A DNA stretch of 64,000 nucleotides from Leptobrachium leishanense (taxonomy: Eukaryota > Chordata > Amphibia > Anura > Megophryidae). The notes under the pieces are model-generated. The model made no database searches and was not told the DNA's origin. It saw only the letters and a list, made by a program, of their open reading frames with translations. This document shows, in pieces, positions 51,166 to 64,000 of the stretch (its first letter is position 1; every line of letters starts with the position of its first letter). The stretch covers positions 21,975,822-22,039,821 of the forward strand of contig CM019065.1 in assembly GCA_009667805.1 (NCBI GenBank), read 5' to 3'. The position numbers and the translations under genes were made by a program.

Positions 51166-52597
51166 TAGACATGTGCACAGTAAAAATATTGTTTTGTTTC
51201 AGATCATTTCGTTCTGATTTTTTTTCATATCTTTTTTTTCACTTGTTACCGTGATTCGGTATTTCGGATTGATTCGTTGATACAAAAGATCATCAATTTG
51301 TGTTTCGGGTTGACTCATTATTTTGTTTTTATTGGTATTTCATGTCTTGGGTCAATTCGTATTTTGCTTTTTAGTAGTTATTTTTTATTTCGTTTTTTTT
51401 AGTTATTTTGGAATGTGAAACAGTTGAATTAGATTAAGGTGTAAAAAAAAACCCTAAACTGATGTCTTTTGTGGTGAAACCTATTCAGTATCAAGGACTG
51501 CAGCAATTCTTTGTGCTGAAACCTATTCAGCGCTGTGACAGAACACAATGTCACTGTGCGATTTGGAGGGGGCTGTGCGCTAGTCTCCTGCCCAGGGACT
51601 ATGGCCCGTGAAAGAGACTATTGGGGGAACTGGTGGGCCTTTTAAATATATTTGGTTTTCACTATTTTTATTTATCTGCCAGTTAACTAAATATTTCTGA
51701 TGTCTGTGTGTTATTCCCTTGTGTAGTTATTGTATAGTCTCTTGTTGTGTATTTTGCGTACATTCCCTCCAATATCTAACCTTTTCTCTGTAAAGTATGA
51801 TCTCTGTATAGTACCTGCTTTCTCTATTGTGTTAGTTCTCTCTGTAAGAAATTCCTTTTGTTTTCCCCGCTTTCTCCTTTCCCCATTCTCCATTGTTTGA
51901 CGGTCCTGAGTAGTTATCTGATATGTGCAGCTATCTGCTTGATTGTATGCAAATAAGGTTGATGGTTGAGTGTATCTCTGTGCTGTGTAATAAACAGTCA
52001 GTTCTATTCTGACCAAGCTTGAAGTCACGGCTCATGATTTGATGTACCAGGAATCTTCTGCTCGCTGTGCCAAGGAAAGGTTCCAGGTCTACAGTTTCGG
52101 CTTATTCCTGGGGGTGCTAGCCAGGCTCTCTACATGCACCGGGCCTTAAGCTGTGGCTAAGGTACTAGAGAAAGGTGTGAGAATCACGAGGAGAAACTGG
52201 GTGTCAAGCGAGAAAGCGGCATTTGGCAGATGTGACCCTGTCCGGGCACAGAGATCTGTTACAGTGGTGGCAGCGATGATGGTTTGGATGTCCTTAAACT
52301 GTAGTAAGCATCGCACACATCATTTTGGATCATTGGGTGAAATTGCTGAACATTTTTGGAGTGCACCATGAAATACAACGAATTGATTGCGAAAAACAGA
52401 ATCAATTTGTTGTATTTCATTTAATTTCATTTAGTTTCATTCAGTTTTCGTCTCATTTCAATTAGTTTTTTGTTTTTTTTCCATTTTCGTCTCGTTTTAG
52501 AAGGATCCGATTTGTATATTGGAAGTGCTTCTGAAATCCGAATAGGGTAAATTTTGTCCGAATTTTGATTCGGAACGAAATGAAATGCGCATGTCTA
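51166..52597. mobile_element. hAT-type element, 1.4 kb, with LTR insert
   Basis: Perfect 8-bp duplication ATTTGTAC at 51158-51165 and 52598-52605. Ends TAGACATGTGCACAG and an inverted ATGCGCATGTCTA. TTTCGTTT-rich arms resemble the 20480-21078 MITE. An LTR-like insert occupies the middle. Confidence 0.85.
51534..52263 (+). mobile_element. LTR (about 730 bp) with adjoining primer-site-like sequence
   Basis: Begins TGTGACAG and ends CTGTTACA. AATAAA lies near 51990. It is followed at 52264 by GTGGTGGCAGCGATGATGG, very close to the primer-site stretch of the Gmr1-type element. It is probably the 5' LTR stub of a related gypsy element. The second LTR is absent. Confidence 0.6.
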
Positions 52598-53775
52598 ATT
52601 TGTACTCGTTCGACAGAATCAATTAGTATCAAGCTCTTGCTGACTACTTCATAAGGAAAACACTCACAAATTTGCAACACTATCCTGGCACAAGCATATA
52701 GTACTCCTGCTCCCCTAATCAACCCCAGTTCGACTCTCCGCTTCTTCGCCCCAGCCATAGAGGATGAAGTGCCTTCCTCAAGCCCCACTACCGGCCCACT
52801 AGACCCTATCCTCTCACACATACTATCTTCTCTGTCCTCATCTATCGTTCCTTCTCTTACTCAAATTTTCAACCAATCCCTTCATCCTGACTCATTTCCC
52901 TCTCCTTTCAAGCATGCCACTATCACACGCATTTTCAAGAAACCCGCCCTCGACCCAAATTCTACTGAAAACTACCACCGGGTTTCACTACATCCACCTG
53001 TGTCAAAACTGCTAGAAAGACTAGTCAATAACTGCTTAACCTACTTCCTATTCACAAACTCTTTGCTTGACCTCCTACAATCCAGCTTTTGCTCCCAACA
53101 TTCTACAGAAACTACTCTCACAAAGGTTACTAATGACCTCCTCTCCGCTAAATGTAATAGCCACTACTCCATACTGATCCCACTTGACCTCTCAGCTGCC
53201 TTTAATACAGTTCCCCTCCTCCTAAAGACAGTCTGCTCTCTTGGTCTCTGTGATACCACCGTCTCTTGGCTGAAATCTTTAATCTCCAATGGATCATTTT
53301 CAGTATCCCTTGCTGGCAATTCCTCCTCTTCAAAGCCTATGTCAGTCGGCGTACCCCAAGGCTCAGTACTAGGTCCTCTGCTCTTCTCTATCTACAGTGG
53401 CAAGAAAAAGTATGTGAACCCTTTGGGATTATGTGGAGTTTTGTATGAATTAGTCACAAAATGTGCTCTGATCTTCATCAAAGTCACAACAATTTGAAAA
53501 ACACAGTCTGCTTAAAATAATACAACACAAACATTATATGTTTTCATGTGTTTATTAAACAGAACATGTAAACATTCACAGTGCAGGGTGGAAAAAGTAT
53601 GTGAACCCCTAGCCTCATGACTTCTCCAAGAGCTAATTGGAGCCAGGAGTGAGCCAACCTTGAGTCCAATCAGTGTGATATTATTGGATGTGTTTCTGAA
53701 AGCTGTCCTGCCCTTTAAAAACACACACCAGTTTTGGGTTTACTGGTTTCAAGAAGCACTGCCTGATGTGAACCA

Positions 53776-54985
<1,210 letters not shown>

Positions 54986-56060
54986 TGAGGTTATTGCTGC
55001 CAAAGGAGGGTCAACCAGTTATTAAGTCCAAAGGTTCACATACTTTTTCCACCCTGCACTGTGAATGTTTACATGTTATTTTCAATAAAAACATGAAAAC
55101 ATATAATGTTTGTGTTGTATTATTTTAAGCAGACTGTGTTTTTCAAATTGTTGTGACTTAGATGAAGATCAGAGCACATTTTATGATCAATTCATGCAAA
55201 ACTCCATGTAATCCCAAAGGGTTCACATACTTTTTCTTGCCACTGTATACCTCCTCACTGGGTAAACTCATCACTAACTATGACTTTGAGTATCATCTAT
55301 ATGCAAAATGACACTCAGATCTACATGTCCATTTCCGATCTCTCCCCCCTCTGCTCTCTCTCAGGTCAGTGACTGTCTGGGATTTCTGTCTGGATGGTCT
55401 CTCGCTACCTGAAGATCAATATGTCCAAGACCGAGATCTTTTTTATTCCCCATTCCAACGTTACTCTGATTTCAGACTTTTCTATAAGTGTTGACTCTTG
55501 ACTCCAGTCTTTCCTTCAGCCCCGGCATCCAATCACTTTGTTCATCTTGCCACGATCAACTCCACAATATTGCCAACATTCGTCCATTTCTGACTGCCAA
55601 CATCACAAAGCAACTTATTCACTTGCTAGTTATCTCCCATCTGGACTATTGCAACGACCTCCTGACTGGCCTTCCTATCTCCCGTTTTCCCCTGCAGTCC
55701 ACCATAAACACATCAGCCTGGTTTATCCATCTCTCCCATCGCTCTGCCTCTGCCGTTCCTCTCTGGGAATCCCTACACTGGCTCCACATCCACAGAATAT
55801 GAATCACATTCAAAATACTCATCCTGACTGGCAAAACCCTCACTATTGCCGCTCCTCACTATCTGTCCTCACTAATCCCAAAATAAACCCCATCCTGTCC
55901 TCTGAGATCAAACAAAGACCTGCTCTTGGCACCCTCCATCATTACCTCATCACATGCCAGACTGCAGGACATTTCTCATGCGACACCGACCCTATGGAAC
56001 GCGCTTCCTCACAATATCAGACTGTCTCCAAATCTTACTTAATTTAAACGCTCCGTAAAG

Positions 56061-56345
56061 ACCCTAAATTTGAATTTCTAATCATCTACAGCATGTAAAG
56101 TGGTTTTTTTTCACATTTTATCATCTGAGCCTTTGCGTTTATATTTTATATGGGGTGCGCTTGTTAAAATAAGTGTGCAGGGAGGAGATAAAAACCGCTG
56201 ATCTGACTTCGTGGAAGTCAGATCAGCCAGGGAGCCGCTGGAGGAGGTGAGTATTGGCAGGAGGGGGCTGCAGATGCCCTGGCCGTACTATTACATCCTG
56301 CGGCATTAAAGCCCACCTAATGCAGGACATAATAGTACGTTGGTG
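56061..56345. repeat. piggyBac-family fragment and hairpin
   Basis: CATGTAAAGTGGTTTTTTTT and ATGGGGTGCGCTTGTTAAAA match the interior at 56590-56670. A hairpin with arms GTACTATTACATCCTGC and its near-complement lies at 56285-56340. Confidence 0.6.
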
Positions 56346-56352
56346 TCTTTAA

Positions 56353-57290
56353 CCCTTTCGCTGCTGAGCCTTTTCCCACCTCTGTGCTGAGGTCATTTTT
56401 ACCGGTTTCGCTCATCATGTTTAACCGCGTTTTGAAGCCTTATTTTAATATATGACCCAGACATATTATATATCGTTCTTTCCAGCACACTGTGCAGATT
56501 CATAATATGTCATTATTATATGTATACGTTATGTCATGTCTGTATATTATAACAAAATATGCAATAAAATTTGAATTTTCAATAATTTACAATGTGTAAA
56601 GTGGTTTTTTTCACATTTTAAAATGCGATCGTTTGCGGTTATATTTTCTATGGGGTGCGCTTGTTAAAAAAATTAGAAATGAGGAATCGTTACTTTTTTT
56701 GGGGGAAATTACGTGTTTTTTAGCAAACACCCCCCATAGAAAAAATCGTTAGTGCAGCATCATTGTTCACATTATAATTGAAATGGGAACAATATTGTTT
56801 ATTTACAGTTTACATGGTCATGTTTGGTATCATTGGAACGGCCACGCTCTGGCCGTTCCAATGATAGTAAACATTAACCCCTAGCTGTCACGGATCGGGA
56901 GATAGGGGGTTCATTGGAACCCCCTATCTCCACTATAGGTGGCAGCAAGGGGTTAATTTAAAAACTGGCGCCATCGCGCTCTGCGCGATGACGCCAGTCA
57001 TTAGGGGGATATCCCGGAAGCTTGGCCGACGTCTTGGATGTCGGCCAGCTCCGGGAGGGGACCACGATACGGCGCATGTTGGCACCATATCGCGAGCCAG
57101 CCCCCTAGGGGTTAAAGACAGCCGCCGCTTGGAAGGGCAGGCTGTGCCCTTCCAGGCGGTGCCTGCCTTTAACCGCTGGCATGCACGGATGGGGAGGGGG
57201 AGAGGTCCGAAGGCGGGGGGGTGCCTGAAATAGACGTCATCGCGCATGCGCGATGACGCCTATCGTGCCCGCCGGGGTCCCGGAGGTTGG
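56353..57290 (+). mobile_element. piggyBac-family block, left end and body
   Basis: TTAA at 56349-56352, then CCCTTTCGCTGCTGAGCC. It shares the ordered words TTTCGCTCATCATGTTTAA, CCCAGACATATTA, TCATTGTTCACATTATAATT, GGTCATGTTTGGTATCATTG and GGGGTTAAAG with 14400-17612. The tandem arrays of that copy are absent. The right end was not identified. Confidence 0.6.
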
Positions 57291-58060
57291 GCTGCACTAA
57301 GCACCACTGCGCGCATGAAGTCGATAGGACTCCATTGAGCAGACAGCGCCGGTCACATGACCTACCCTACTCGATCCTAGTCCTACCATGAGGGAGCACA
57401 TGCTGCTGCGGATCCAGGAAGGCACTCACCTGTCAAGGGGGCCACAGCGGTGAGTTCCAGCCCTATGGCTAAGATGGAGGTGCTGAAGGTAGAGGGTCCC
57501 GAGCTGCTGGATGCAGATGCTGCTGTGAGGTCTCTGAAGATGACCCCCTGGTACAGCTGGAGGGGCTCCCCCAGCAGCTGAAAGTGAAATGGGTGCCGAG
57601 TGTAGCGGTGGATGAGCGGCGGGAGCAGTGGTGGTGCCCTCCTGCGCCAGCAGGTCCTAGTTTGGGGTCTGACAACCATCGCTTTGGGGTAGTGCTTGAG
57701 CCGTGGCTTCTGTGGGTCCTAGGCCATGAGCCTCTGCCTGAGGACCGAGCTGACCCAGAGGAGGTGCGGCCCGCCTTGTTTCGAGACGCAGAGTGAAGCT
57801 GTTATCCTCCCCCCCATGAAACGCCCTCATTTATTTTCCTTTTCTTTTTGTTTCATATCCATTGCTGGCCTCTACTGCATTCTCAAGCCTGTTTATTATT
57901 TTTGTTTGAGACACTCATTGAGGACGTTGTACAACTCAGCGGACTTTTTTTTTTTTTTTGCTGTTATTTTTTGCTGCAATGACCTTTTTTACCTGTTTTT
58001 GTTTTTATGATAAGTACATGAGTCTTTCTATGATCTCTAGATCTCTATGATGGCCCTGCG
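57291..58060. other. GC-rich then T-rich sequence, nothing recognised
   Basis: Open frames at 57383-57679 and 57584-57796 overlap on opposite strands and show no known domain. Treated as non-coding. Confidence 0.4.
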
Positions 58061-58790
58061 CGGCCGCTTATTGATGTTGTTGTAGCGCTGTGTTTAAAAA
58101 GAGACTGTTCTGCTGCATTTACTTGCAATGGCCACCAGAGGGAGACAGAGACCATGCTAAGACATTTCCTAAGAGACCATGCTAAGACAAACACAGAAAC
58201 CATTGGGACTACATTTCCCGGCATGCTTTGGGGGCAGACACAGGAAGTGGGTGGGACACAGACACTTACATCCTGAGCCTTGTGGAGAGAGCTGGCAGAG
58301 CGCGCCAGGGAGTGAGAGGAGCAAGACGCAGAGCAGCAGAACGAGACAGCGACTAGGCCGGAGCACAGCTGGGGCCTGACAGAGCTAAAGACCGGGTGAT
58401 TCAGCCTTACCAGAGGAATACCCAGAGATTCACAGGACTACCCGCGCTGATATTGAGGAAGCCGGAAGACCCTGAGTGAGGAGTACCGCAGATCGATTGG
58501 ACAGGGAGAGCAGGCGGTGAACTGGATATCTTGCGGCAGCCACAGAAAGCCAGACAGCGGATCCAGTAACCAGGAGAACACCAGTCAACATCGAGCAGAG
58601 AGTCGTCCTGGGTCGAGCGGAGCATCAAGTATCTGGCGGATTGGGTGAGAGGCCTTCCAGGCCGTTGTGAAAATAAAGCACGCTGCTGTTTGTTTCCAAA
58701 ACCCACAGGGCCCCAACTTGACTAGTCGAAGATACCTCATAAGCAATTCACTGGCCAGTTGAATATTGTACCCGGGTACCACAACACACA
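58061..58790 (+). mobile_element. Possible solo LTR
   Basis: Runs from about TGTTGTAGCGCTG to CCACAACA with short inverted ends, a GAAAATAAAGCACG polyadenylation-type stretch near 58670, and a GC-rich body without frames. No clean target duplication was found. Confidence 0.3.
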
Positions 58791-58854
58791 CGTACATTCT
58801 GGGACATAACCTGTGCGGGACTCACTCCCCAAACACAAAAGGGGTTAAAGATTT

Positions 58855-58975
58855 ATTTTTCCTTTCTTTTCCGCTGCGCGTTTCTCGAATTACGAAGCAT
58901 CGTATTTCTTTTCCGCTGCGCGTTTCTCGAATTACGAAGCATTGTATTTCTTTTCCGCATTACGAAGTACTGTAA
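58855..58975 (+). repeat. Short tandem repeat, about 51-bp unit
   Basis: TTTTCCGCTGCGCGTTTCTC and GAATTACGAAGCAT occur twice, with a shortened third copy. Confidence 0.85.
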
Positions 58976-59039
58976 ATATATATACGAACACCGTGTTATT
59001 CATTATATGCCATTTGTTCTTGTAAACTATATAATTTAT

Positions 59040-59640
59040 AAAATCCACAACGGTGCTGGAGTATATTTATTCCCTAGTGCAGGGAGACTGACCCGAGGTT
59101 CAATTTCAGCGGCTCCTCCGGGAGTGAGCGCTACATTGTTTTCTGTGACTTTTTCTGTGAAAAAAAAAAAACGACAAATTGAACGGAAAAACCACCACAA
59201 AACTGCAGAAAAACACCGAACACATCCAAAAAAGCGGACCAACCGCTGCAAAACTGATGAAAAAACCGCTACCGCATCTGAAAAAAGCCGACGACCCACC
59301 AAGCACAGCATCGACCAACCGCTGGAAAAAGCCAACAAGTCGATGAACAGGGTTAAAAAAAAAACAACAATTGAAAGTTTCTAATTTTAAATGCTGTTTG
59401 CAAAAAAATCTACTGGACCAAAATGTCTGAAATTAACATATAAGATCCTATGAATAATAATAAAAAATCCCCAAAAAAATCCTGATAAAAAAATAAAATA
59501 GATTTTTTGCTGCAGATTAAAGTAATAAACGGTTTATTAGATATTGAATAAAAACAGGAAATTTTTAACATTGAAACCTATGGGATTCGCCTGATTAAAC
59601 CTGCCGAACGAAAGCACCGAACACCACAGAAGAGCAGTGT
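59040..59640. repeat. Member of the 28491-29315 repeat family
   Basis: Shares TTTTTTGCTGCAGATTAAA, GGTTTATTAGATATTGAA and CTATGGGATTCGCCTGA with that copy. Purine-rich, non-coding. Left end not resolved. Confidence 0.55.
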
Positions 59641-60115
59641 CTTTATTCTTATTATATGATTTTCAGGGACTCAGACATAAAAACAGTGGAGCAATCAAAA
59701 CATTAAAGTGTAGACAATAGTGAAACAATCAAAACATTTTGTGCTGAATGCCCAATATCAAGAATAATGAGAAATTTGCAAAAGAACACTTGACATTAGA
59801 CAAAAATTATATATTTTTATTTTAACTTTCTGAAACTTATAGATAATGGGCTACATTACAATCTTGTTGCTAACGTTAGTGCTCACCTGCGTGAGCATTA
59901 TTAACGTTAGCCCTGGTGGCCCTAACGCGGGCACACCATATTAGAATCCAAACGCTAACGGGTTAAGAAACCCGTTAGCGTTTGCAATCTTGCGCTTTTC
60001 AGCACGAGGTTACTGTACTTTGTGCTCCCTATGCTTAACATGGGGAGCGCAAAGCAGGGGCTGACGGGCAAATTTTGGCCCAGGGGCCAAGTATGACCCA
60101 GAGGCCCATAGTGTA
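59641..60115. other. Nothing recognised; short palindromes
   Basis: AACGCTAACGGGTTAAGAAA with CCCGTTAGCGTTTG at 59950-59985 forms a hairpin. No gene recognised. Confidence 0.45.
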
Positions 60116-60129
60116 GCAACTCAGACCCT

Positions 60130-60405
60130 TGTGTATGAGCGTTATCACAGATCTCCGGAGCAATATAACTTACTCTCATACACAGCGCACATTACAGTGA
60201 GTTGTAATGCTGTAGAGCTCTGTGATACGCTCATACACACCGCACATTACTGTGCTTTTTATTGCTGTGGAGCTCTGTTACGCTCAAACACACTGCACAT
60301 TACTATATCAGAGCTCCACAGCAATAAAACTCACAGTAATGTGCGGTGTGTATGAACGTATCACAGAGCTCCACAGCAATAAAACTCACTCATACACACC
60401 GCACA
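60130..60405. repeat. Direct and inverted repeats around CACACCGCACATTAC
   Basis: GAGCTCTGTGATACGCTCAT and CACCGCACATTACTGTG recur in direct order, then in inverted form (CACAGTAATGTGCGGTGTG), so the block can fold. Borders the minisatellite at 60405. Confidence 0.75.
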
Positions 60406-61025
60406 TGGATATATTGCCCCCACCTCACACATGGGTATATTGCCCCATCTCACACATAGGTATATTGCCCCAGCTCACATGGATATATTGCCCCCAGTTC
60501 ACATGGATATATTGGCCCCAGCTAACACGGATATAGTGCCCCAGCTCACATGGATATATACTGCCCCCAGCAGCTCACACATGGATATATACTGCCCCCA
60601 GCAGCTCACACATGGGTATATACTGCCCCAGCAGCTCACAAATGGATATATTGCCCCAGCAGCTCACATATGGGTATATACTGCCCCCAGCAGATCGTAC
60701 ATGGAAATATATATATTGCCCCGGCAGCTCAAACATGGAAATATATATTGCCCCAGCAGCTCACACATGGAAATATATATTGCCCCAGCAGCTCACACAT
60801 GGATATATATTGCCCCAGCAGCTCACACATGGATATATAATTGCCCCAGCTCAAACATGGATATATATTGCCCCCAGCTCACACAGAGATATATATTGCC
60901 CACAGCTCACACATGGATATATATTGCCCCCAGCTCACACAGGGATATATATTGCCCCCAGTTCACACATGGATATATATTGCACCCAGCTCACACAGGG
61001 ATATATATTGCCCCCAGCTCACCTC
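60405..61025 (-). repeat. Minisatellite, inverted relative to 4069 and 11560
   Basis: About 22 units of CAGCTCACACATGGATATAT with TGCCCC, 24-36 bp. The complement of the CCATGTGAGCTGGGGGCAA core. Long open frames are artefacts. Confidence 0.88.
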
Positions 61026-62280
61026 TCCTCTGCCAGGCCACTTCTGCACAATATTGCCAGCCGGCACATGCTTCTTACTAGTGGCCACCGGCTTTTAACT
61101 CTGCCAATACCGTGGGATCAACAAGCCAGCCGCGATCTAGCGATCACATGGCTGGCTGGTGGAACACACGTGAGCAGCAGAGTTTCAAGCCGGCGGCCGC
61201 TCGTAGGAAGCACGCTGTGGCCGGCAATATTGTGCAGGAGAGGCCTGGCAGAGGCAGCCCGAGTGGCACTTGTCCCCCTGCCCCCCTGCCGGTCCGCCCC
61301 TGCCGCAAAGTGTTAATCAGCATTAGGATTACGAAGTCCTAACACTGATTACCGACCGGCTGTGGTTAGCAAAAAGTTAACCACAACCTGGACTTGGTGT
61401 TAACGGATTCCACTGCTGCAGAATCCATTAGCACCAGCCAGAAACCCCCCAAAATAAATCAGATACTCACCTCCTATCCTTTGCGAGGACCGCGGCTCCA
61501 ACTGCCTCCTCCATCAGGCGGGAGCAGGGAGAGACTGGGGGAAAAAGTCCCCCAGTCTCTCCCTACAGATCGCTACGCCGACCAAGGGTAGGTCACCTTG
61601 GGCCAGCAATGGCCACAGCCTCCGCTCTCCTCCAGGCCCGGTTCCATATCTCTTGAAGCAGAGAAGTGCAAGTCCAGGCATTGTTGGCTTTGAATCTCCT
61701 AAGCCAGGCCGCCGTTCGGGTAAATTGCACCACCCAGGGACGGGGCCCACCATTGCCTCGAGCCAAGCTCAGCTGCTCCCTGCTGGCCACAGTGAGGGGT
61801 ATGGACGCGGCCCAGCTAGGCTTCAAGGAGATTGTACCTCAACTGGAAGGTAAGATGGTTGCTATTGACCCACCACAGCAGAGCAGCATCGGCTCCCAAG
61901 GCTGCAGGGCCTGCATGCAGTTGCATAGTTGGGAAACACAGGAAGGCAGGATGCAGGAGACAACCCACAGCGATAGAGCCGAGGTGAAGGACTAAAATCT
62001 CATCAAAAATGGGTAAAACTCAAAAAGCCAGGCATAGCAGGACAGAGCTCCTGCAGCTTGCAATCTCTCCCCTTGGCATCCAGCTACGCCCCCCCAATTT
62101 TTGGGTTTTGCGGCATATTTTCAGAAGCGGTCATCAGATTTTCCTTGCACTTCGGGGACCGCAGGGTTGGGGAATTTAATTCCTCAAAGTGCAGGTTACT
62201 GGAGAGCACCGAAATGTTGGTGACATTTCGGTTCTCTTTGAATAACCCCTTTTGAACAACCCTGTATGTTAAAGACACAG
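61026..62280. other. GC-rich sequence, no gene recognised; repeat end near 62240
   Basis: A near palindrome of GGAGAGACTGGGGG and CCCCCAGTCTCTCC lies at 61529-61562. TCTTTGAATAACCCC at 62235-62250 matches the end of the 28491-29315 family. Short open frames overlap on both strands and show no domain. Confidence 0.4.
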
Positions 62281-62299
62281 GGTCCTTTGGAGTCGGTCA

Positions 62300-62880
62300 A
62301 GAGTAGAGGGTGACATTTGGTATCTTTGGAAAGGCCAGAGCACGACTTTTCCAATCATACCAAACATGACCAGGTTATATGTAAAAAATATATATATACA
62401 GTATATAATAAATACAAATAAAAATTAATAAAAGTGATTTTTTTTCTTATAATGCAGCAATATTGTTTACTTTTTAATTGTAATGTAAACAATGATGCTA
62501 CATGAATTCACCTTCTCATTTCCCCCCAATGAAAAATGATCTAGTTTTTTCTTAGAAAAACACAGTAACAGGTTCCCATTTCAATATATTTTTAACAAGG
62601 TTACCCAAATGAATATATAACAAAGGCTTGGATGATAAAAGGTAAAAAAATATGATTTTATATGCTGTAAATGATTGAACTCTTAATGGAAATTCACATC
62701 TTTTTACATTTTTGTTATAGCGTTCCGACCGGGATTTATGGCAGAGGAGGTGGGTTACGAGAACATGGCAGAGGGAGTAGGGTAAGGCATTGGGGACCTG
62801 ATCACCAACCTTTCAATTATTTGCATTTGTCTCTTTTTCCATTTTATTGTATTAGATTGCAGATCCTTTTCCATGGTTGT
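62300..62880 (-). repeat. Reversed piggyBac-family fragment
   Basis: GGTATCTTTGGAAAGGCC with ACCAAACATGACCAGG, then AATGCAGCAATATTGTTTAC and TGTAAACAATGATGC, matches the complement of 14760-14930 in order. Non-coding. Confidence 0.6.
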
Positions 62881-63240
62881 CGTTAAAAGTCAGACATTAG
62901 CGTCTCACTTTTAACACCCGTATTCTGACCGAGCCACTTTGTCATTAGCTCGAGTCGCAATACTTTTGAGGTGTTTTAGGACAATGGGTATCAACTGCAG
63001 CAATCCTTAACACTCCATATAGCCTGATGCGACCTAGCTGGAATTCTGCAGGAGCTCGTACCAGCGAGCCCACACGGGACGGCAGAAGGATTCACACAGG
63101 AACACCGAGAACTATTTGTTTCCTCTGTTCTGCTGCCTATGGAGACACGAAGCGGCATATTGCGCCTATCTGTTCACTGAAAGATTTGAGGGGAGTATTG
63201 GATTTTTTTGTGTATTTAGGTTACTTTTGAAAAAGTTAAT
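62880..63240 (+). repeat. Dispersed repeat, copy B
   Basis: Uninterrupted version of the repeat seen at 600-900 and 2216-2275. Contains TTAGCGTCTCACTTTTAACA, CTGCAGGAGCTCGT and GAGTATTGGATTTTTT in one block. Confidence 0.6.
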
Positions 63241-63604
63241 ATTTCTTTGCATTAAAAAATGTTAAAAGAGATCTTCTGTAGAGAAAATATTTGCTTGTAC
63301 CTTTCTTTTTGTTATCAATCCATGCTCCCTGCATGTCTTCGGCGCCTATCTGAAGCCAAAGCTGAACATCAACCACATCAGACTGACATCTTGCATGTTA
63401 GCCCTCGCAGTGGGATTGGCCGATGCTGAGGGTGTCATTGCATGTGTGCACGCTGACATAATTTACAGGTGCTACCCCGGCATGCCGGGAGAGTGCCTGA
63501 AGGGGAGTGGGGTCCTTTGGACCCCTCTATCGCCCATCGGTAGCAGGGACGTGCTGCTAGGGCGTTGCATTAAGTGATAGTGAATGGCAACTATACATGG
63601 TCAG

Positions 63605-64000
63605 TAGTGATGGGCCGAACAACCCCGTGTTCAGTTCGCAATCGAACTCGAACATCCGAAAAAGTTTGACCTCGAACACAATGCGAACACCATGCAAGTC
63701 ATTGGGGCTCGAACGTTCGGAAATTAAGACAGGAAGGATGGGGGACAGGAAACAATGAAAAAAAAAGTAAAAAAAAAACATTTTTAACCCTTTCACTGCT
63801 GAGTGTTGAGCCATTTCACTGCTGTGCGCTGAGCTCATTTTTACCGCTTTTGCTCATGTTTAAACGCAATTTGAAGCCATGAGAAATGTTTTATCCCCAA
63901 CGAGTGGGAAATGTTTGACCAACAATGAGTGGGAAATTTTTGACCAACAATGAGTGGGAAATATTCCCGTTTTAATTCAGTATCTAGTAAACCATTTATT
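63605..64000 (-). mobile_element. hAT end with a nested piggyBac end, cut by the window edge
   Basis: TAGTGATGGGCCGAACA starts an inverted copy of the right end of the 13964-19678 element; the GGGGGACAGGAAACAATG block follows. At 63784-63787 TTAA precedes CCCTTTCACTGCTGAG, and TTTTTACCGCTTTTGCTCAT follows, as in the piggyBac-family blocks. The last 40 bases match the GGTTTATTAGATATTGAATT word near 14160. Confidence 0.7.

Noticed and set aside
57383..57796. Overlapping frames of 98, 68 and 70 codons
   Set aside because: They arise on both strands of a GC-rich stretch and show no domain.
58061..58790. Host promoter or first exon in the GC-rich block
   Set aside because: No splice-linked coding sequence. 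An LTR-like reading with a polyadenylation signal fits slightly better, though weakly.

Overview
The window looks like vertebrate nuclear DNA, most likely from an amphibian and probably a frog. That is inferred from an exon set of a type 2 vomeronasal (V2R-like) receptor embedded in a dense mix of CR1, L2-like, Tc1/mariner, hAT, piggyBac, Helitron and Ty3/gypsy elements. No bacterial-style genes, tRNA, rRNA or CRISPR arrays were seen. The species cannot be named from the sequence alone.

Left half (2.7-33.1 kb, minus strand): one V2R gene can be assembled from six exons at 33107-32890, 27014-26723, 22341-21511, 8677-8450, 3863-3740 and 3583-2673. Every junction carries a splice signal, the phases agree at every step, and the result is one open frame of 867 codons. 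It has a signal peptide, a Venus-flytrap ligand domain, a cysteine-rich linker (the typical 124-nt exon) and seven membrane segments. The last intron uses a GC donor. The introns account for about 28 kb and are packed with mobile DNA: a LINE and a minisatellite in intron 4; a foldback element split by a Helitron, a 5.7-kb hAT-type element with a nested Tc1, and a hAT MITE in intron 3; CR1 pieces and a Tc1 relic in intron 2; and a decayed Ty3/gypsy element with a solo LTR in intron 1.

Middle (34.0-50.7 kb): a 16.7-kb nest bounded by hAT-type inverted ends and a near-perfect 8-bp target duplication. It holds a broken hAT transposase between two tandem arrays, then a TTAA-flanked piggyBac-type element with a broken transposase. 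Inside that lies a 5,455-bp LTR retrotransposon with 507-bp LTRs. This retrotransposon has integrase upstream of reverse transcriptase and a SCAN-like capsid region, which matches the Gmr1 group of Ty3/gypsy elements.

Right part (50.7-64 kb): further nested repeats, namely a hAT-type element carrying an LTR, an L2-type LINE split by a Tc1 element that is itself split by a CR1 tail, piggyBac-family fragments, and minisatellites. Another hAT end containing the same piggyBac end starts at 63605 and runs off the window. No host gene was recognised there.

The most useful aspect is that several insertions can be read against their own empty sites inside the window (Helitron in foldback, Tc1 in hAT, Tc1 in L2), which gives exact element boundaries and a relative order of events.
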